Assembly (NCBI GenBank): GCA_963693085.1
Contig: OY856409.1
Span: forward strand, 1,614,375,711-1,614,439,710
Direction: 5' to 3'
Origin: Alisma plantago-aquatica
Lineage: Eukaryota; Streptophyta; Magnoliopsida; Alismatales; Alismataceae
DNA: 64,000 nucleotides
In this document: in pieces, positions 60,520 through 64,000 of the stretch
Layout of the letters: every line of letters starts with the position of its first letter
Numbering within the stretch: the first letter of the stretch is position 1
Translations under genes and position numbers: made by a program
The notes under the pieces: model-generated
What the model saw: only the letters and a program-made list of their open reading frames with translations
Database searches by the model: none
What the model was told of the DNA's origin: nothing

Positions 60520-61340
60520 ATATTGATTGGATGAAGTTGCTAAATGAAAAACCACAATATGAGATATCTATTGCAGTAGATTGTGCTATTCATTTTCTAA
60601 ATAGGTTGTGGATCCCAAATATTGATGATTTGAGACCAAGAGTTTTGATTGAAGACCATGGGTTCATGTACAAAATTCATCCTATTATAATCGAAGATGT
60701 ACAAGGACCTACAATGGGTTTTTTTGTGGAAAATTATTTATAGAGATATAACGATAACATTAGTGAAATGTCCAACATAAAAACACGTGAAGGTAGAACA
60801 TAAGTGATCTGGTAGTCTTCTCCATGCACGTAATATATCAGAGTGGAAGTGGGAGAAAATCACTATGGATTTTGTTATTGGCTTCCCAAGGTGATAGAGA
60901 TGGTTATAATGCAATATGGGTTGTAATTGATTTCCTAACCAAGTCAGTCCATTTTTATTCTTTTGAGATTTCAAACGTGGTTACATAGATGGGAGAATCA
61001 TATAGGGACTGAATTGTTCTCTTGCACTGAGTACCTAAGGTGCTAGTTCTAATTGTAAGCTAAAGTTTACACCATGTGTGTAGAAGAAGATACAAGATGA
61101 GTGGGCTCTAACCTACATTTCATCTCATCTAGAACCTTTAGATAGATGGAAAATCAGAGCAAACAACACATATTTTATAGGATTAGTCACATGATTGTGT
61201 GACTGATTAGGGAGGTTTTTGTGATCAATATTTTCCACTTGCCTAGTTTGCATACAAATATAAATACCAAGTCGGAGTTAGTATGCCACCTTTCAATGAT
61301 TTCACATGATTTATTTGCCAATTATTTCCTCTTTCCCTTC
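60520..61340 (+). pseudogene. Integrase remnant, G2
   Basis: An open frame at 60531-60743 includes LRPRVLIEDHGFMYKIHP, where His and His of the HHCC zinc site stand. At 60840-60890, EWKWEKITMDFVIGF keeps the first catalytic Asp. After a shift, DFLTKSVHFYSF follows at about 60928-60965. The Q-D-E-x-G-S-N part is near 61088-61110. Confidence 0.8.
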
Positions 61341-62575
61341 CATTTGAACCAATGTTTTACTCACATTGAATGGTAAGACTATTATGAAATGCCTAGTCTA
61401 ACCCTAAATAGTTGTAGTGATATGCTTTATAAAATCATGCCATTACCCCTTTAACCTATTACCCATCACATTTTAACAACATAACACCTTATGATCACCC
61501 TATACTACCCATTCCCTTACTCAATTGAACATAGATCACTTGAATTTACCCCTAAAAAATTGGTGTTCTCCTCTCTATGTTTCAATGGTACTAACGATTT
61601 TTCTCACCTCAATCAAATGGACTTCACGGTTAGCTCTCTCACTCTCTACTTTTCATTTCCTGTTACTTATTTCTTTGTGCATTTTACTATTCTTAACTCT
61701 CAAATTCCTTCTTCAAGTACCTTGTCAGAAATGGCTTACAATCTCTTTTGGTGGATGTTGGACATGAGCTCAAGCTTATTGAGCCTGCTACAACCTCACA
61801 CAACCTTTGGGTTTTCATCCGTCACACATGGATTTCGGTATTGAGATCCCAAATATTGGGTGCTCTCTATAGTGAAGCAACCTTGGCCATGGGATGAGGG
61901 ATAAAGGAGGGTGACAATTCACCCTATGATGTTCCTCTAATTCCTGAAATGACCCAATGGCTTATGTTTTGCAATTATGTCACATTCACTTTTTGTCACA
62001 CAAATTATTAATGACCGCACATGAATTTAATTGAGGGAGTTGACGCATATGCCCAAACACCTCAAGTTAATTATTAATTAGATCTGAGGGAATATGTTTT
62101 CATTTGTCCATGTGTATACATTATGTATTTAGTAATTAGTTTTATTTGAAAATTCATACTCAATTATTGCCTTATAAGGAAAAATGCATATCTATAGGTT
62201 AGCTAAGCTAGAAAAAAATTTCCCAATCTATTTTTGTTTCTTGAAGCGTCTAATTCAATTTTTTTCTTAAAATATGTCTTGGATTTTTAGTTAACTATTT
62301 TGATTGTTATCAACTCTAAATACTCAGAAAAAGTCAAATAGGTGCTTAAAGGCATGATTCTAAACTTTCTTATGTTTTGGATATATAGACTAATTGTGAG
62401 GTATGTGCAATTCTCTACTTTATTTGAAATTATAATGACTAAAAATCATATTTACTAAGATGAGGTACTTTTACTTCTATATGATCCATATTGTTGTTAC
62501 CATTGAAATATTTGGATTCATAAATTAAAATCTTCTAATTTCCCTTTGCTCAATAAATATTCTTTTGTCCAGGGC
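61341..62575 (+). other. Non-coding 3' part of G2
   Basis: Matches 14401-15763. Frames at 61491-61844 are not conserved in G1 and have no motif. Confidence 0.55.
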
Positions 62576-63089
62576 AGTGACCCCACCTAAGATGTTACTT
62601 GGATACTTAATTGTGATTAATGGTGGAACAATTCATCTTTACACTTTATTAAGCATTTGAATAGTTAGACAGATCTATCTATGTAGATAATTATGAAATG
62701 CATATATTTTAGGATGTGCTTTTCTGACCTGGGTGCACTTTTTATACGTACAATGGTGTGTCTTTCTGTCCAAGGTGTGAATTTTCACCCAACCATTGTG
62801 CAATGAACCTAGAGTGTATTTCCATTGCAGGGTGTATATCTAGTCTACTATATATATACATGTACAAATATATGCTTGTAATGATATCATGAAATACTTC
62901 TATGACAAGACCATTATTCTTTATATTTTTTCACGAAAAATTATACTCATGCTCTTAACAATTTTTATGTTGAACTTTCTAAAATCTTGAAAATCCCTTC
63001 CTCTAAGGAACACCCTCTTTTGTGCCTATTCATACAAATAGACAACATTTTTTGATGCACACTTATTTCATGTCTATTTATGGGTTTTT
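62576..63089 (+). repeat. G2 LTR-like tail
   Basis: Matches 39879-40034 plus 47711-48110. It has the uninterrupted sites for both A (at AGTGACCCC) and B (TTTTATACGTACAATGG near 62750). It is cut at 63089 by another sequence. Confidence 0.7.
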
Positions 63090-64000
63090 TGTCACGGAAC
63101 CATTCTTACCTGAATCCCAATCCCACTATCAAAATGGGTAGTGTTAAAGGGACTAGAGCGCCCATCCCTGAGTGGTCTGAAAATCACACACAAATAATAT
63201 GCAAAAAGGAAATAACATTCTTCTTTTATTGAAATGAACCAAATGGTTTAGTACATAAGGCCCGTAGGCAACATGGAAAGAAAAGTAGATAAGAAACTAG
63301 ACAACAACTACATCCCTTTTACAATTTATCTCCCATGTAGAGTCTAGATTTGATGCAGCAGTCTTTATTTCATTAGATGATAAAAAGAGTAGATAGCATG
63401 TGCATAGAGTCTAATTCCTTGCATGACCTAAAATCAAGAAAATCAAGATGCAAAATCATTGCAATTCTACGATACTTTATCAAAAACAAGTAAAACAGTT
63501 TATAGAAAACTACTATACTTGGCAGGACTTATATTACAAAAAAAGTACAACAAGCAATTTTTCTAAAAAATCAATAATTGTTCGACAAGAATTTTATTAC
63601 GAATTACCTATTATGTTGTAGTCGAGAAGCATGCTTATATTATATTTGGCTCCAGGGCCCAACCAATATGGGGATAGTCACCATGCTCCTTCTCTCCATA
63701 GGAGGTAGGGGCCAATGTACAAGTTCCACCCTCCGAAATAGAAGGTCGCTTGTACTCAATATCAACATTATCAACATTATCATCATCGATATATGGCCAG
63801 TCATAATGGGTATTGCCATTTATGTTTTCATATTTTTCTTAAAATATATTATAGGAAAAATGGAAGACTAATAATTAGGGAGCAGTAGCTCAACCATGTA
63901 TATAGCCAAGTATACAGTCAAGAGATACATAAAAAGTATCTTCAATACAACTAAGGAGGAGATATAATAACGTACCTTCTAAATGAGTATTCAGAGTATG
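63090..64000. other. Start of a further insert, possibly an LTR, running off the window
   Basis: The match to the G1 tail stops at 63089 and new sequence begins TGTCACGGAACC, which has the TG start of an LTR. No partner is in the window. The frame at 63578-63871 has no recognised domain. Confidence 0.35.

Larger units (their letters stand above)
58270..62575 (+). pseudogene. Degenerate Ty3/gypsy pol region, copy G2
   Basis: The second copy of the pol region at 11143-15763, complete from the pre-protease stretch (GTCTTTGTCATGGATGTTGT at 58563) to the non-coding tail. Stops and shifts are dense, but domain landmarks are easier to read than in G1. It is not expected to make protein. Confidence 0.82.

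Noticed and set aside
61491..61844. 117-residue plus-strand frame
   Set aside because: Not open in the homologous part of G1 and lies in the non-coding tail of G2.

Overview
This window is AT-rich plant nuclear DNA made almost wholly of transposable elements. I see no intact host gene, no rRNA or tRNA gene and no CRISPR array. The organism is a seed plant, judged from an En/Spm (CACTA) element with TNP2 and Transposase_24 genes, Ty3/gypsy elements primed by tRNA-Asp or initiator tRNA-Met, and LTRs of about 3 kb. I cannot name the species.

Left part (1-11142): a full-length CACTA element runs 18-10010 and is flanked by a 3-bp duplication ATT (15-17, 10011-10013). It is read on the minus strand. 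First comes a TNP2 transposase pseudogene (7808-4578, one frame, six premature stops, no frameshift). Then comes a spliced second gene (4346-975, about 13 exons) joining a Transposase_24 region to a C48/Ulp1-like cysteine protease domain. That gene has two one-base deletions but keeps the His, Asp, Gln and Cys of the active site. The ends carry palindromic subterminal repeats. The element sits inside an older CACTA copy whose right end is at 11142.

Right part (11143-64000): the substrate is an old, heavily mutated Ty3/gypsy array (G). It has two degenerate plus-strand pol regions (11143-15763 and about 58270-62575) and two related LTR-like tails (39879-40034 plus 47711-48420, and about 62576-63089), the first followed by an initiator-Met-type primer site. 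Several elements are nested in it. Element A (15764-39872, minus strand, tRNA-Asp primer site, gag and protease remnants, no polymerase found) carries D (17567-22746) in its left LTR and C (29149-37674) in its right LTR. Element B (40035-47710, TSD TATAT, minus strand, non-coding interior) sits in the LTR tail of G. A solo LTR, E (51266-54107), sits in the first of two long direct repeats, R1 and R2.

How it fits together: the CACTA genes once formed a transposase plus accessory-protein pair. The LTR elements are mostly non-autonomous and would have needed outside polymerase. Several LTRs place arrays of short, often palindromic motifs just upstream of a TATA box. Rough order of age by eye: the G array and outer CACTA are oldest, then A, then C, D and E, with B youngest among the LTR elements.
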